Source: Pseudomonas mosselii
GTDB taxonomy: Bacteria > Pseudomonadota > Gammaproteobacteria > Pseudomonadales > Pseudomonadaceae
Assembly: GCF_003205295.1 (NCBI RefSeq)
Contig: NZ_QJRP01000007.1
Location: forward strand, 124,001 to 188,000
Direction: 5' to 3'
DNA length: 64,000 nt
Positions 7,216-18,258 of the stretch are shown one piece after another. The notes under the pieces were generated by a model. The model saw only the letters and a list, made by a program, of their open reading frames with translations, ran no database searches and had not been told where the DNA came from. A program made the position numbers and the translations under genes. Position 1 is the first letter of the stretch. Every line of letters starts with the position of its first letter.

Positions 7216-8961
7216 TCAGGCCAAGGGGCGGCTGTGGGGAAACAGCAAGTCGACAAAACGCTCTGCCGTGGGCTGCGGTTCATGATTGGCCAGCCCCGCG
7301 CGCTCGTTGGCCTCGATGATCACGTAGTCCGGGTGTTCGGCATCACGGACCATGAAGTCCAGGCCCACCACCGGGATCTCCAGGGCGCGGGCGGCGCGTA
7401 CGGCGGCATCGGCCAGTACCGGGTGCAGGCGCGCGGTGACATCCTCCAGGGTGCCGCCGGTGTGCAGGTTGGCGGTGCGGCGCACGGCCAGGCGTTGCCC
7501 GGCGGGCAAGATGTCGTCGTAATCCAGCCCCGCGTCCTTGAGCGTGCGCTCGGTCTCTTCGTCCAGTGGAATGCGGCTCTCGCCACCGGTGGCCACCTGA
7601 CGACGCCGACTCTGGGCTTCGATCAGCGCGCTCAGGCTGTGCTTGCCGTCGCCGATCACCTGGGCCGGATGGCGGATTGCTGCTGCCACCACCTCGTAGC
7701 CGATCACCACGATGCGCAGGTCGGCGCCGGCATGGAAACTCTCCAGCAGCACACGGCTGTCGAAGGCGCGGGCCTGCTCCACGGCATGAGCGAGTGCCTC
7801 GAGAGTAGTGATATTGACTGCCACCCCCTGGCCCTGCTCGCCATCCACCGGCTTGACCACCACCGTTGCGTGTTCGTCGAGGAACGCCTGGTTGTCATCG
7901 ACGCTGCCCGCCAGTTGCTGCGCCGGTACCTGCAGGCCTGCGTTATGCAAGGCCTGACGAGTCAGGCGCTTGTCCTGGCATAGGGTCATGGTCACGGCGC
8001 TGGTCAGGTCGCTCAACGATTCGCGACAGCGGATGCGCCGTCCGCCCAGGCTCAGGGTGAACAGCCCGGCATCGGCGTCATCCACCTGCACCTCGATGCC
8101 TCGGCGCAATGCCTCGTCGACGATGATCCGCGCATAGGGGTTGAGCCCTGCCTCGGGGCCAGGGCCGAGAAACAACGGCTGGTTGATGCCGTTCTTGCGC
8201 TTGATGGCGAAGGTCGGCAGGGTGCGGAACCCAAGCTTCTTGTACAGCCGCTTGGCCTGGCGGTTGTCGTGCAGCACCGACAGGTCGAGGCAGGCCAGGC
8301 CACGGCTCATGAAGTGTTCGATCAGGTGGCGCACCAGCACTTCGCCGACGCCCGGGCGGGTACAGTGCGTGTCCACCGCCAGGCACCACAGGCTGCAGCC
8401 GTGCTCGGGGTCGTCGAAGGCCTTGCTGTGGTCCAGGCCCATTACGCTGCCGATCACCGCGTGGCTGTCTTCGTCCTCGGCCAGCCAGTATACCGGCCCG
8501 CCGAGGTGGCGTGGGGTGAGCAGCTCGGGATCGATCGGCAGCATGCCGCGAGCCTGGTACAGGGCATTGATCGCCTGCCAGTCCGCCGGACCTTGCGCCC
8601 GCCGAATGCGAAAGCCGCGAAACACGCGCTGAGCTGGCCGGTAGTCGGTGAACCACAGGCGCAGGGTATCCGACGGGTCAAGGAACAGCTGTTGCGGCGC
8701 CTGGGCCAGCACCTGCTGTGGTGCGGCGACGTACAGGGCGATGTCGCGCTCGCCGGCCTGTTCTTGCAGCAGCGCTTGGGCCAGGCTGAGCGGGTCGGGG
8801 TAGGTATGCCCGATCAGCAGCCGCCCCCAGCCGCAATGCACGGCTCGCGGCTGGTCGTGGGGCTCGCTGCCGTCGCCGGCCAGGCGTGCCTGCAGACGCT
8901 CATAGGACGGCGCCTGGCCGCGCAACAGGCGCTGGCCGTAGGCGATCTCGTGGGCTTTCAT
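7216..8961 (-). CDS. ngg: N-acetylglutaminylglutamine synthetase (GNAT + ATP-grasp)
   Basis: The product has 581 residues and two fused domains. Residues about 115-260 form a GNAT acetyltransferase (the acetyl-CoA loop region includes RPGVGEVLVRHLIEHF). Residues about 290-575 form an ATP-grasp ligase of the cyanophycin-synthetase/RimK type (VVVKPVDGEQGQGVAVN and VVGLDFMVRDAEHPDYVIIEANERAG). This is the architecture of the enzyme that acetylates and condenses glutamine residues into N-acetylglutaminylglutamine, which the asnO product then amidates to the osmoprotectant NAGGN. The start lies 3 bases after the asnO stop, so translation is probably coupled. The family link is established; activity in this strain is inferred. 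Confidence 0.9.
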   Translation of the reverse strand: MKAHEIAYGQRLLRGQAPSYERLQARLAGDGSEPHDQPRAVHCGWGRLLIGHTYPDPLSLAQALLQEQAGERDIALYVAAPQQVLAQAPQQLFLDPSDTLRLWFTDYRPAQRVFRGFRIRRAQGPADWQAINALYQARGMLPIDPELLTPRHLGGPVYWLAEDEDSHAVIGSVMGLDHSKAFDDPEHGCSLWCLAVDTHCTRPGVGEVLVRHLIEHFMSRGLACLDLSVLHDNRQAKRLYKKLGFRTLPTFAIKRKNGINQPLFLGPGPEAGLNPYARIIVDEALRRGIEVQVDDADAGLFTLSLGGRRIRCRESLSDLTSAVTMTLCQDKRLTRQALHNAGLQVPAQQLAGSVDDNQAFLDEHATVVVKPVDGEQGQGVAVNITTLEALAHAVEQARAFDSRVLLESFHAGADLRIVVIGYEVVAAAIRHPAQVIGDGKHSLSALIEAQSRRRQVATGGESRIPLDEETERTLKDAGLDYDDILPAGQRLAVRRTANLHTGGTLEDVTARLHPVLADAAVRAARALEIPVVGLDFMVRDAEHPDYVIIEANERAGLANHEPQPTAERFVDLLFPHSRPLA

Positions 8962-8964
8962 CGG

Positions 8965-10752
8965 TCAGATTCCTTGTTCGCTGAGCCACAGGTTCAAGGC
9001 CGCCAGTTGCCACAGCTTGGAGCCGCGCAGCGGGGTGAGTTGGCCGTGGGGGTTGCTCAGCAGGCGGTCGAGCATGGCCGGGTCGAACAGCCCGCGGTCC
9101 TGGCTGGGGTCGGTCAACAGCTCGCGCACCCAGTCCAGGGTGGCGCCTTGCAGGTGCTTGAGGCCGGGCACCGGGAAGTAGCCCTTCTTGCGGTCGATCA
9201 CCTCGTGGGGGATCACTCGGCGTGCCGCTTGCTTGAGCACCTGCTTGCCGCCGTCGGGCAGCTTGAAGCGTGCCGGGATGCGCGCCGACAGCTCCACCAG
9301 GCGGTAGTCGAGGAACGGTGTGCGCGCTTCCAGGCCCCAGGCCATGGTCATGTTGTCTACCCGCTTGACCGGGTCGTCCACCAGCATCACCGTGCTGTCC
9401 AGGCGCAGGGCCTTGTCCACCGCGTCCGGCGCGCCGGGGCGGGCGAAGTGCTCGCGGACGAAGTCGCCGGCCGCGTCGTTGTCCAGGCGCCATGGCGCCT
9501 GCACGGTATCGCGGTATTCGGCGTGGCTGCGGTCGAAGAACGCCTCGCGATAGGCGCCGAACGCATCCTCGGCACCGTCCACCTGCGGGTACCAGTGGTA
9601 GCCGGCGAACAGCTCGTCGGCGCCCTGGCCGCTCTGCACGCCCTTGCAGTGCCTGGCCACTTCGCGTGATAGCAGGTAGAAGGCAATGCAGTCATGGCTG
9701 ACCATCGGTTCGCTCATGGCGCGGAAGGCTGCCGGCAGTTGCTCGATGATCTCGTGCTCGGCAATGCGCAGCTTGTGGTGGCGGGTGCCGTAGTGCCTGG
9801 CGATCAGGTCGGAATACTGGAACTCGTCGCCGCGCTCGCCGCCGGCGTCCTCGAAGCCGATGGAGAAGGTCGACAGGTCGTCCACGCCGGCCTCGCGCAG
9901 CAGGCCAACCAACAGGCTGGAGTCGACGCCGCCGGACAGCAGCACGCCGACGTCCACCGCGGCGCGCTGGCGGATTGCCACGGCGTCGCGGGTGGCGTCG
10001 AGCACGCGGCTGGTCCAGCCCTCCAGGTCGAGCTCGCGCTCGTCCGGGTTCGGGCCGTAGTGCAGATGCCACCAGGTCTGGCGTTCGACTTCGCCATGGT
10101 GGTCGATGCGCATCCAGGTGCCGGGCTCGAGCTTCTGCACATTGGCCAGCAGGGTGCGTGGCGCCGGTACCACGGCGTGGAAGTTCAGGTAGTGGTTCAG
10201 TGCCACCGGGTCGATCAGCGGGTCGATATCGCCGCCCTTGAGCAGCGCCGGCAAGGTCGATGCGAAGCGCAGGCGCTCACCGTTGCGCGACAGGTACAGG
10301 GGCTTGACCCCCAGGCGGTCGCGGGCCAGGAACAGGCGCTGGTTGTCGCGCTCCCAGATGGCCAGGGCGAACATGCCGTTGAGCTTGGGTAGCAGCGCCG
10401 CGCCCCAGGCGTGGTAGCCCTTGAGCAGCACTTCGGTATCGCCGTCGGACCAGAAGCTGTAGCCCAGGGCCTGCAGTTCCTCGCGCAGTTCGGGGAAGTT
10501 GTAGATGGCGCCGTTGAAGGCCAGGGCCAGGCCCAGGGTGCTGTCGACCATGGGCTGGGCCGAGCCGTCGGACAGGTCCATGATCTTCAGGCGTCGGTGG
10601 CCGAGGGCGATCGGGCCCTGGCTATGGAAGCCCCAGGCGTCGGGGCCGCGGGGCGCCAGGTGGTGGGTGATGCGCTCCACCGCGGCGAGGTCCGCCGGGC
10701 GTGGGGCTTGGTCGATGGGGGTGAAACGTAACTCTCCTGCTAATCCGCACAT
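8965..10752 (-). CDS. asnO: N-acetylglutaminylglutamine amidotransferase (asparagine synthase-like)
   Basis: The product has 595 residues. Cys2 after the initiator methionine is the class II glutamine amidotransferase nucleophile, and the glutaminase domain spans about residues 2-190. The synthetase domain follows with the PP-loop SGGVDSS at 273-279. This matches the asparagine-synthase-like amidotransferase that converts N-acetylglutaminylglutamine to its C-terminal amide, an osmolyte accumulated under salt stress in pseudomonads and rhizobia. It is the first gene of the minus-strand trio asnO-ngg-M42 peptidase. Osmotic induction is known for such operons, but no promoter could be assigned with confidence in the 166 bases upstream. 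Confidence 0.92.
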   Translation of the reverse strand: MCGLAGELRFTPIDQAPRPADLAAVERITHHLAPRGPDAWGFHSQGPIALGHRRLKIMDLSDGSAQPMVDSTLGLALAFNGAIYNFPELREELQALGYSFWSDGDTEVLLKGYHAWGAALLPKLNGMFALAIWERDNQRLFLARDRLGVKPLYLSRNGERLRFASTLPALLKGGDIDPLIDPVALNHYLNFHAVVPAPRTLLANVQKLEPGTWMRIDHHGEVERQTWWHLHYGPNPDERELDLEGWTSRVLDATRDAVAIRQRAAVDVGVLLSGGVDSSLLVGLLREAGVDDLSTFSIGFEDAGGERGDEFQYSDLIARHYGTRHHKLRIAEHEIIEQLPAAFRAMSEPMVSHDCIAFYLLSREVARHCKGVQSGQGADELFAGYHWYPQVDGAEDAFGAYREAFFDRSHAEYRDTVQAPWRLDNDAAGDFVREHFARPGAPDAVDKALRLDSTVMLVDDPVKRVDNMTMAWGLEARTPFLDYRLVELSARIPARFKLPDGGKQVLKQAARRVIPHEVIDRKKGYFPVPGLKHLQGATLDWVRELLTDPSQDRGLFDPAMLDRLLSNPHGQLTPLRGSKLWQLAALNLWLSEQGI

Positions 10753-10862
10753 AAGTCCTTACCGGTTTTGCCGTTGGGGAGGGTGCCCAAAATGCGGGCA
10801 CTTAGGTAGGGACCAGGGTGGGTTGTGAGAGTTTTAGATCAATCTGTTATATGCGGTTACCG

Positions 10863-10910
10863 GGGGGACTGGGACCGCTGTGCGGTCCTTTCGCGGCACA
10901 GCGCCCCCAG
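10863..10910. repeat. Single REP element
   Basis: A lone REP unit lies between the divergent ends of asnO (start) and mnmC (stop). It contains the hairpin GGACCGCTGTGCGGTCC followed by TTTCGCGGCACAG. Only one arm of the usual pair is present. Confidence 0.65.
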
Positions 10911-10918
10911 TAATCCCG

Positions 10919-12889
10919 CTACTTACCGCGAATCAACCGGCGCAACGCGAACCTGTTCGGGTGGCAGGCCTCGGCCACGGCTCGGGGCACCGGCAATGGT
11001 TCACCACTGACCCACGCCGCAATCAGCTCCCCTGACAGCGGTGCAGTGATCAACCCACGCGAGCCATGCCCGCTGTTCACATACAGGCCCTCAAGCCACG
11101 GGCAGGCGATATCCGGCACCTGCCGCGCGTCCCTGGCCAGCGCGGCATAGGCATCATTGAACGCCTCGGTGTCCGCCAGCGGCCCGACGTTGGGCAGGTA
11201 GTCCGGGCTGGTGCAGCGGAACGCGGCCCGGCCCTGCAGTTGCGTAGGGTCCAGCTCGGCGGTGCGCAGGCGGGCGGCCAGGTCCGTGGAAATATCATCC
11301 AGCAGCGCCAGGTTGCCCTGGTGCTCGGCCACGGTCGGCGCCAGGTCCTCGCTGCGGAAGTCGAAGCTGGCGCCCAGGGTGTGTTCGTCCCCGCGCGGTG
11401 GCGCCACATAGCCGTCGGCACAGACCACGGTGCGCAGCACGCGGCTGCTGGCGGTCGCCGGCAGGCGGGTGATCTGCCCGCGAATGCGCTTGAGCGGCAG
11501 CCCGGCGCAGGCCGGGAAGTGGCGGACATCGGCCGCCCCGGCCAACACCACCAGCGGCGCGCTGGCCAGTAGCCGCTCGCCGTCCCAGGCCTGCCACAGG
11601 CCGTCGGCCTTGCGCAGCTCGATGACGTTGGCATGGCCGAGCAGGCGGATGCGCGGATGCTCCAGCTGCGCCTGGCACAGCGCTGGTGGGTGCACCCAGC
11701 CCCCCTCGGGGTAGAACAGGCCGCCGCTGGCCAGCGCCACGCCCGCCGCGACTTCGGCTTGTTCGCGGTCGAGCTGGCGCAGCAGGCTGTTGTCGAAGGC
11801 GGTTGCCAGCTTGGCCTGGCGTTCGCCTTCCTTGTCGTCGAAGGCCAGTTGCAGCACGCCGCAGGCGTCCCAGTCCTGGCCGCGTTGCAGGTGTTCGAGC
11901 CAGCGACGGGTGTAGCCGAAGCCGGAAAGAATCATCTGCGACAGGGCGGTACCATGAGCGGACAGCTTGAGGTACAGCACACCCTGCGGGTTGCCCGAGG
12001 CCTCCTGGGCCGGCCCGTCGTGGCGCTCCAGCACGCTGACCTGCCAACCCCGGGTCGCCAGGCTGCGCGCCGTGGCGCTGCCTGCCAGGCCGGCACCGAT
12101 CACCAGCGCCTCGCGTGGCCCCGGCAAAGGCGCCGGGCGGGCGTACCAGGGCGCCGCGGGGGCGGCTGGCGCGCCGCTGTAGACGCCATGCATCACCTCC
12201 CACTTCTTGCCGATACCGGGCACCTTCTTCATGGTGAACCCGGCCTCGATCAGCGAGCGGCGCACCCAGCCGGTGGTGGTGAAGGTGCCGAGGGTGGTGC
12301 CGGGGTACGACAGGCGCGCCAGCTGGGCGAACAGTTCCGGCGTCCACATGTCGGGGTTCTTCGCCGGGGCGAAGCCGTCGAGGAACCAGGCGTCGATGCG
12401 CGCGTCCAGTTGCGGCAGTTGCGCCAGCGCATCGCCGATCATCAGCGTGAGGGTGACACGGCCGCCATCGAGGCTCAGTTGCTGGAAACCCGGATGGATC
12501 GCCACGTACTGATCGAGCAAGGGCCGGGTGAAGGCTGCCAGCGTCGGCCATAGTTGCATGGCGCGCTCCAGGTCGTCGCGGCTCAGGGGGTACTTTTCCA
12601 CGCTGACGAAGTGCAGGCGCGCTTCGGCGTGGGCCAGCTCGTCGAACAGCTGCCAGGCGCAGAAGAAGTTCATGCCGGTGCCAAAGCCCGTTTCCCCGAT
12701 CACCAGGCAGTCCTGCGGCGCCAGTTCGGCGAAGCGCTGGCGCAGGTGGTTCTGCTCGATGAACACATGCAGTGTCTCGTCGATGCCTTCGTTGACGGCG
12801 AAATAGACATCGTCGTATTGCCGGGAGTGGGGGCGGCCCTGGTCGTCCCAGTCGATCTGGGCGTGCAGGGGGAGGGTGGTGTCGGACAT
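10919..12889 (-). CDS. mnmC: Bifunctional tRNA-modifying enzyme MnmC
   Basis: The product has 656 residues. Residues 1 to about 240 are the SAM-dependent methyltransferase domain (GETGFGTGMNF at 65-75). From about residue 263 an FAD-dependent oxidoreductase domain begins with the Rossmann motif VIGAGLAGSATA and runs to the end (NSGHGSRGLITAP near the C-terminus). In the bifunctional enzyme the oxidase domain converts 5-carboxymethylaminomethyl-uridine at the tRNA wobble position to aminomethyl-uridine, and the methyltransferase completes mnm5(s2)U34. Both domains look complete, and the length matches the family. It is transcribed alone, divergent from pap. Confidence 0.95.
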   Translation of the reverse strand: MSDTTLPLHAQIDWDDQGRPHSRQYDDVYFAVNEGIDETLHVFIEQNHLRQRFAELAPQDCLVIGETGFGTGMNFFCAWQLFDELAHAEARLHFVSVEKYPLSRDDLERAMQLWPTLAAFTRPLLDQYVAIHPGFQQLSLDGGRVTLTLMIGDALAQLPQLDARIDAWFLDGFAPAKNPDMWTPELFAQLARLSYPGTTLGTFTTTGWVRRSLIEAGFTMKKVPGIGKKWEVMHGVYSGAPAAPAAPWYARPAPLPGPREALVIGAGLAGSATARSLATRGWQVSVLERHDGPAQEASGNPQGVLYLKLSAHGTALSQMILSGFGYTRRWLEHLQRGQDWDACGVLQLAFDDKEGERQAKLATAFDNSLLRQLDREQAEVAAGVALASGGLFYPEGGWVHPPALCQAQLEHPRIRLLGHANVIELRKADGLWQAWDGERLLASAPLVVLAGAADVRHFPACAGLPLKRIRGQITRLPATASSRVLRTVVCADGYVAPPRGDEHTLGASFDFRSEDLAPTVAEHQGNLALLDDISTDLAARLRTAELDPTQLQGRAAFRCTSPDYLPNVGPLADTEAFNDAYAALARDARQVPDIACPWLEGLYVNSGHGSRGLITAPLSGELIAAWVSGEPLPVPRAVAEACHPNRFALRRLIRGK

Positions 12890-13024
12890 GGTCGGCTCGG
12901 TTGCAGCGGATGGCGGATTTTAAGCGATCCGCGCGGCAAGTGTCGGCCTTATCGCGGGGCGCGACAGTATCGATACGGATGGCGCAAATCCGCTAATCTT
13001 GCTTATCCATTGAAGGAGCCCTCC

Positions 13025-14512
13025 ATGTTCGAATCCGCCGAAATCGGTCACAGCATCGACAAGGACACCTACGAAGCAGAAGTCCCCGCCCTGCGCGAAG
13101 CGCTGCTCGAAGCCCAGTACGAACTCAAGCAGCAGGCGCGTTTCCCGGTGATCGTGCTGATCAACGGCATCGAGGGCGCCGGCAAGGGCGAGACGGTCAA
13201 GCTGCTCAACGAGTGGATGGACCCGCGGCTGATCGAAGTGCGCACCTTCGACCAGCAGACCGACGAGGAACTGGCCCGACCACCGGCCTGGCGTTACTGG
13301 CGGGCGCTGCCACCGAAGGGGCGCATGGGCGTGTTCTTCGGCAACTGGTACAGCCAGATGCTCGAAGGCCGTGTGCACGGCCAGTTCAAGGACGCCGTGC
13401 TCGACCAGGCCATCGCCGGCGCCGAACGCCTGGAGCAGATGCTCTGTGACGAAGGCGCGCTGATCATCAAGTTCTGGTTCCACCTGTCCAAGAAGCAGAT
13501 GAAGGCGCGGCTCAAGGCGCTCAAGCAAGATCCGCTGCACAACTGGCGCATCAGCCCGCTGGACTGGCAGCAGTCGGAAACCTACGATCGTTTCGTGCGT
13601 TTCGGCGAGCGTGTGCTGCGCCGCACCAGCCGCGACTACGCGCCCTGGCATGTGATCGAGGGCGTCGACCCGCACTACCGCAGTCTGGCGGTCGGGCGGA
13701 TCCTGCTGGAGGGCCTGCAGGCCGCCCTGGCCAACAATCCCAAGGGCAAGCATCAGGGCAACGTCACGCCGCTGGGGCGCAGCATCGACCAGAAGAGCCT
13801 GCTCGGTGCCCTGGACATGACCCTGCGCCTGGACAAGCACGACTATCAGGAGCAACTGGTTACCGAACAGGCGCGCCTGGCCGGCCTGCTGCGCGACAAG
13901 CGCATGCGCCGCCACGCCCTGGTGGCGGTGTTCGAAGGCAACGACGCGGCCGGCAAGGGCGGGGCGATCCGCCGCGTGGCGGCGGCGCTGGATCCGCGCC
14001 AGTACCGGATCGTGCCGATTGCCGCACCCACCGAGGAAGAGCGTGCCCAGCCTTACCTGTGGCGGTTCTGGCGACACATTCCGGCGCGGGGCAAGTTCAC
14101 CATCTTCGATCGCTCCTGGTACGGCCGGGTGCTGGTGGAGCGGGTCGAGGGCTTCTGCAGCCCGGCGGACTGGATGCGTGCCTATGGCGAGATCAACGAC
14201 TTCGAGGAGCAACTGAGCAACGCCGGGGTGGTGGTGGTCAAGTTCTGGCTGGCTATCGATCAGCAGACCCAGCTGGAGCGTTTTGAGGAGCGCGAACAGA
14301 TCCCGTTCAAGCGCTACAAGATCACCGAGGAGGACTGGCGCAACCGCGACAAGTGGGATGTCTATTCCGAGGCGGTGGGCGACATGGTCGACCGCACCAG
14401 CACCGAGATCGCGCCGTGGACCCTGGTGGAGGCCAACGACAAGCGCTGGGCGCGGGTGAAGGTGTTGCGCACCATCAACCAGGCGTTGGAGGCGGCGTTC
14501 GCCAAGAGGTAG
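13025..14512 (+). CDS. pap: Polyphosphate:AMP phosphotransferase (two-domain PPK2)
   Basis: The product has 495 residues made of two tandem PPK2 domains. The first carries the Walker-A-like NGIEGAGKGET at 47-57. The second carries EGNDAAGKGG at about 303-312, each followed by PPK2-type DRSWYGR/GNWYSQ segments. Two-domain class II PPK2 enzymes transfer phosphate from polyphosphate to AMP, making ADP. ATG 13025 was chosen because AAGGAG stands at 13013-13018; the frame is open upstream to 12554 across the mnmC start and is not used. In the first domain the lid motif is altered (GNWYS for DRSWY), as is usual for this family, where the C-terminal domain carries the activity. Confidence 0.93.
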   Translation: MFESAEIGHSIDKDTYEAEVPALREALLEAQYELKQQARFPVIVLINGIEGAGKGETVKLLNEWMDPRLIEVRTFDQQTDEELARPPAWRYWRALPPKGRMGVFFGNWYSQMLEGRVHGQFKDAVLDQAIAGAERLEQMLCDEGALIIKFWFHLSKKQMKARLKALKQDPLHNWRISPLDWQQSETYDRFVRFGERVLRRTSRDYAPWHVIEGVDPHYRSLAVGRILLEGLQAALANNPKGKHQGNVTPLGRSIDQKSLLGALDMTLRLDKHDYQEQLVTEQARLAGLLRDKRMRRHALVAVFEGNDAAGKGGAIRRVAAALDPRQYRIVPIAAPTEEERAQPYLWRFWRHIPARGKFTIFDRSWYGRVLVERVEGFCSPADWMRAYGEINDFEEQLSNAGVVVVKFWLAIDQQTQLERFEEREQIPFKRYKITEEDWRNRDKWDVYSEAVGDMVDRTSTEIAPWTLVEANDKRWARVKVLRTINQALEAAFAKR

Positions 14513-14622
14513 GAGCGGCCTTGTGCCGCGAAAGGGCCGCAAGGCGGCCCCAGGATCGGCGTTTACCCATGGATTGCCGGGGCCGCTACGCGCCCCATTC
14601 GCGGCACAAGGCCGCTCCTACA
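14511..14622. repeat. REPIN
   Basis: The pair AGGAGCGGCCTTGTGCCGCG / CGCGGCACAAGGCCGCTCCT encloses GGCCGCAAGGCGGCCCC and GGGGCCGCTACGCGCCCC. It begins at the pap stop codon and may serve as its 3' processing signal. Confidence 0.85.
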
Positions 14623-14757
14623 GTGACGGTGTCAGCCCGGCAGGGGTAATCAGACATGCATCCAGGGAATGACCTGATGAAATCTTTTCCCGCCACACGT
14701 CCCCCGCCAAGCCCGTAGACTGCACCTTCCCCCACCAAGGCCCGACTCGAGGACACC

Positions 14758-15708
14758 ATGCACATTTCTTCCGGACGCTGGGTCCAGGGCCTTCTGCTGG
14801 CGCTGTTGACTGCCTTTCTCTGGGGCATCCTGCCGATCAAGCTCAAGCAGGTGCTGCAGGTGATGGACCCGGTGACCGTCACCTGGTACCGCCTGAGCGT
14901 GTCCGGTGGCCTGTTGTTCGCCTGGCTGGCGGCCAATCGGCGGCTGCCGTCGTTCAGCCGCCTCGGAATGAAGGGCAAGGGCCTGGTGGCCGTCGCGGTG
15001 GCCGGCCTGGTCGGCAACTATGTGCTGTACCTGGTCGGCCTGAACCTGCTCAGCCCCGGCACCGCGCAGCTGGTGGTGCAGCTGGGGCCGGTGCTGCTGC
15101 TGGTGGCCAGCGTGTTCGTGTTCAAGGAGCGTTTCAGCCTGGGGCAGGGTCTGGGCCTGCTGGTGCTGCTGGCGGGATTCGGGCTGTTCTTCAACCAGCG
15201 CCTGGAAGAGCTACTCACATCACTTGGCACCTACACCACCGGCGTGCTGACCATCATCCTGGCGACCAGCATCTGGGTGTTCTACGCCCTGAGCCAGAAG
15301 CAACTGTTGACGGTGTGGAACTCGCAGCAGGTGATGATGGTGATCTACCTGTGCTGTGCGCTGCTGCTCACGCCCTGGGTGCATCCGCTGGAGGCGTTGC
15401 AGCTCAGCCCGTTGCAGGGCTGGTTGCTGCTGGCCTGCTGCCTGAACACACTGGTGGCCTATGGCGCCTTCGCCGAGGCGCTGGCGCATTGGGAGGCCTC
15501 GCGGGTCAGCGCGACCCTGGCGTTGACGCCGCTGGTGACCTTTGTTGCGGTGGCGCTGGCGGCCTGGCTGTGGCCGGACTATGTGCATGCCGAGCAGATC
15601 AACGGCCTGGGGTATGTCGGGGCGGTGACGGTGGTGCTGGGGTCGGCGTTGGTGGCCTTGGGGCCATCGCTGATCGCTGGGTGGAGAGCGAAAAGCCAGG
15701 CTCAATAG
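14758..15708 (+). CDS. EamA/DMT-family permease
   Basis: The product has 316 residues with about ten hydrophobic segments in two halves, the 10-TMS EamA repeat architecture of drug/metabolite transporters. The first segment (GLLLALLTAFLWGILPI) has the typical LxWG motif. The second EamA half begins around residue 160 (YTTGVLTIILATSIWVFYAL). The substrate is unknown; members export amino acids, metabolites or drugs across the inner membrane. It is flanked on both sides by REPINs and appears to be a single-gene unit. ATG 14758 gives a short basic N-terminus directly before the first segment. Confidence 0.88.
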   Translation: MHISSGRWVQGLLLALLTAFLWGILPIKLKQVLQVMDPVTVTWYRLSVSGGLLFAWLAANRRLPSFSRLGMKGKGLVAVAVAGLVGNYVLYLVGLNLLSPGTAQLVVQLGPVLLLVASVFVFKERFSLGQGLGLLVLLAGFGLFFNQRLEELLTSLGTYTTGVLTIILATSIWVFYALSQKQLLTVWNSQQVMMVIYLCCALLLTPWVHPLEALQLSPLQGWLLLACCLNTLVAYGAFAEALAHWEASRVSATLALTPLVTFVAVALAAWLWPDYVHAEQINGLGYVGAVTVVLGSALVALGPSLIAGWRAKSQAQ

Positions 15709-15720
15709 CCCGCGCGGTAC

Positions 15721-15838
15721 CTGTGGGAGCGGCCTTGTGTCGCGATAGGGCTGCGCAGCAGCCCCAGGATTCGGCATTTATACAGAGATCGCCGGGGCTG
15801 CTGCGCAGCCCTTTCGCGGCACAAGGCCGCTCCTACAA
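15721..15838. repeat. REPIN
   Basis: A REP pair (TGTGGGAGCGGCCTTGTGTC and its complement) with inner palindromes GGGCTGCGCAGCAGCCCC and GGGGCTGCTGCGCAGCCC. It lies between the convergent DMT permease and fumC. Confidence 0.85.
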
Positions 15839-15847
15839 GAGCGAGGC

Positions 15848-17242
<1,395 letters not shown>

Positions 17243-17322
17243 GCTGCGCTCACTCCTTTGTAGTCAGAAATCGCAGTTTAGGCCCTGATTCGACACAGCG
17301 GTTCAGTCGCTCGTCGTGCCAC

Positions 17323-17351
17323 TTGAGCACTTCGCCATCACGGCGCAGAAT
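17323..17351 (+). promoter_or_regulatory. Weak candidate promoter for the DUF2059 gene
   Basis: TTGAGC at 17323-17328 and CAGAAT at 17346-17351 are spaced by 17 bases upstream of ATG 17396. This is only a visual match with a poor -10 element. Confidence 0.25.
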
Positions 17352-17395
17352 GCTCTACCCTGAGGTACTCGCCTCCCTTTCTTGAAGGAAATGCA

Positions 17396-17920
17396 ATGAC
17401 CCGTCTTCGTGTCCTCTTTGCCGCCGTTGCCCTGGCCTGCGCCAGCGGCCAGGTACTCGCCGCCACCGCGAGCCACAATGCCGCCGCCGAGAAATTCCTG
17501 ACCCTGGCCAATGCCGACAAGCTGGGCACCCCGGTGTACATGCAGGTCCAGCAGATGTTCGCCCAGCGTTTCGAACAGACCAAGGCGCCGGCTGCCAAGA
17601 AAACCGTGCTCGACAGCTACCAGGCCAAGGCCAACGCCGCCCTGGACAACGCCATCGGCTGGAAGAAGCTCAAGCCGAAGATGGTCGACCTGTACACCGC
17701 GACCTTCACAGAGGCCGAGCTGAACGACCTGGTCAAGTTCTACGAGTCGCCGCTGGGCAAGAAAGTCCTGCGCGAGATGCCCAAGGTCACCCAGCAGTCG
17801 GCCCAGCTGACCCAGCAGAGCCTGGAACCGGCGGTGCCGGTGGTCAACAAGCTGCTCGACGACATGACCAAGGAACTCGACCCGAGCGCCGGCAAGGCAG
17901 CCGCTCCGGCGAAGAAGTGA
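17396..17920 (+). CDS. DUF2059 periplasmic protein
   Basis: The product has 174 residues. Residues 1-22 form a Sec signal peptide (LFAAVALACASGQVLAA). The mature part is helical and contains the DUF2059 region (about 75-140: LYTATFTEAELNDLVKFYESPLGKKV, here in outline). It ends in a low-complexity tail rich in alanine and lysine (GKAAAPAKK). The function of DUF2059 is unknown. The BolA-family gene follows 10 bases later, so the two are likely one transcript. AAGGAAATGCA-like sequence directly precedes ATG 17396 and supports the start. Confidence 0.88.
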   Translation: MTRLRVLFAAVALACASGQVLAATASHNAAAEKFLTLANADKLGTPVYMQVQQMFAQRFEQTKAPAAKKTVLDSYQAKANAALDNAIGWKKLKPKMVDLYTATFTEAELNDLVKFYESPLGKKVLREMPKVTQQSAQLTQQSLEPAVPVVNKLLDDMTKELDPSAGKAAAPAKK

Positions 17921-17930
17921 GCCTGACGCG

Positions 17931-18227
17931 ATGAACATGCAGCAACGCATCGAACAGCAGCTGGCGCCGCTGGGCACCGACCACCTCGAAGTGTACAACG
18001 AAAGCCACATGCACAGCCGTGGCCAGGAAACGCACTACAAGGCGGTGCTGGTCAGCGAGCAGTTCGCCGGGCTGAACAGCGTCAAGCGCCACCAGAAGGT
18101 CTACGCCACCATGGGTGAGCTGATGGGCGAGATCCACGCCCTGGCGATCCACACCTACACGCCCGAGGAATGGGCGGCAGTCGGCGCGGCGCCAGCCTCG
18201 CCGGTATGCGCCGGCGGCGGGCACTGA
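17931..18227 (+). CDS. BolA-family protein
   Basis: The product has 98 residues with the BolA fold pattern: ESHMHS near residues 24-29, SEQFAGLNSVKRHQKVY (42-58) and the conserved terminal helix IHALAIHTYTPEEW. BolA proteins bind [2Fe-2S] monothiol glutaredoxins or act as DNA-binding stress and morphology regulators. Pseudomonads carry more than one paralogue and this is the longer BolA type rather than IbaG/YrbA. The extra C-terminal segment (VGAAPASPVCAGGGH) is not part of the fold. The gene follows the DUF2059 gene closely. Confidence 0.88.
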   Translation: MNMQQRIEQQLAPLGTDHLEVYNESHMHSRGQETHYKAVLVSEQFAGLNSVKRHQKVYATMGELMGEIHALAIHTYTPEEWAAVGAAPASPVCAGGGH

Positions 18228-18258
18228 ATCCTTTCCGTCGTTCTGGTACAATCTCGCA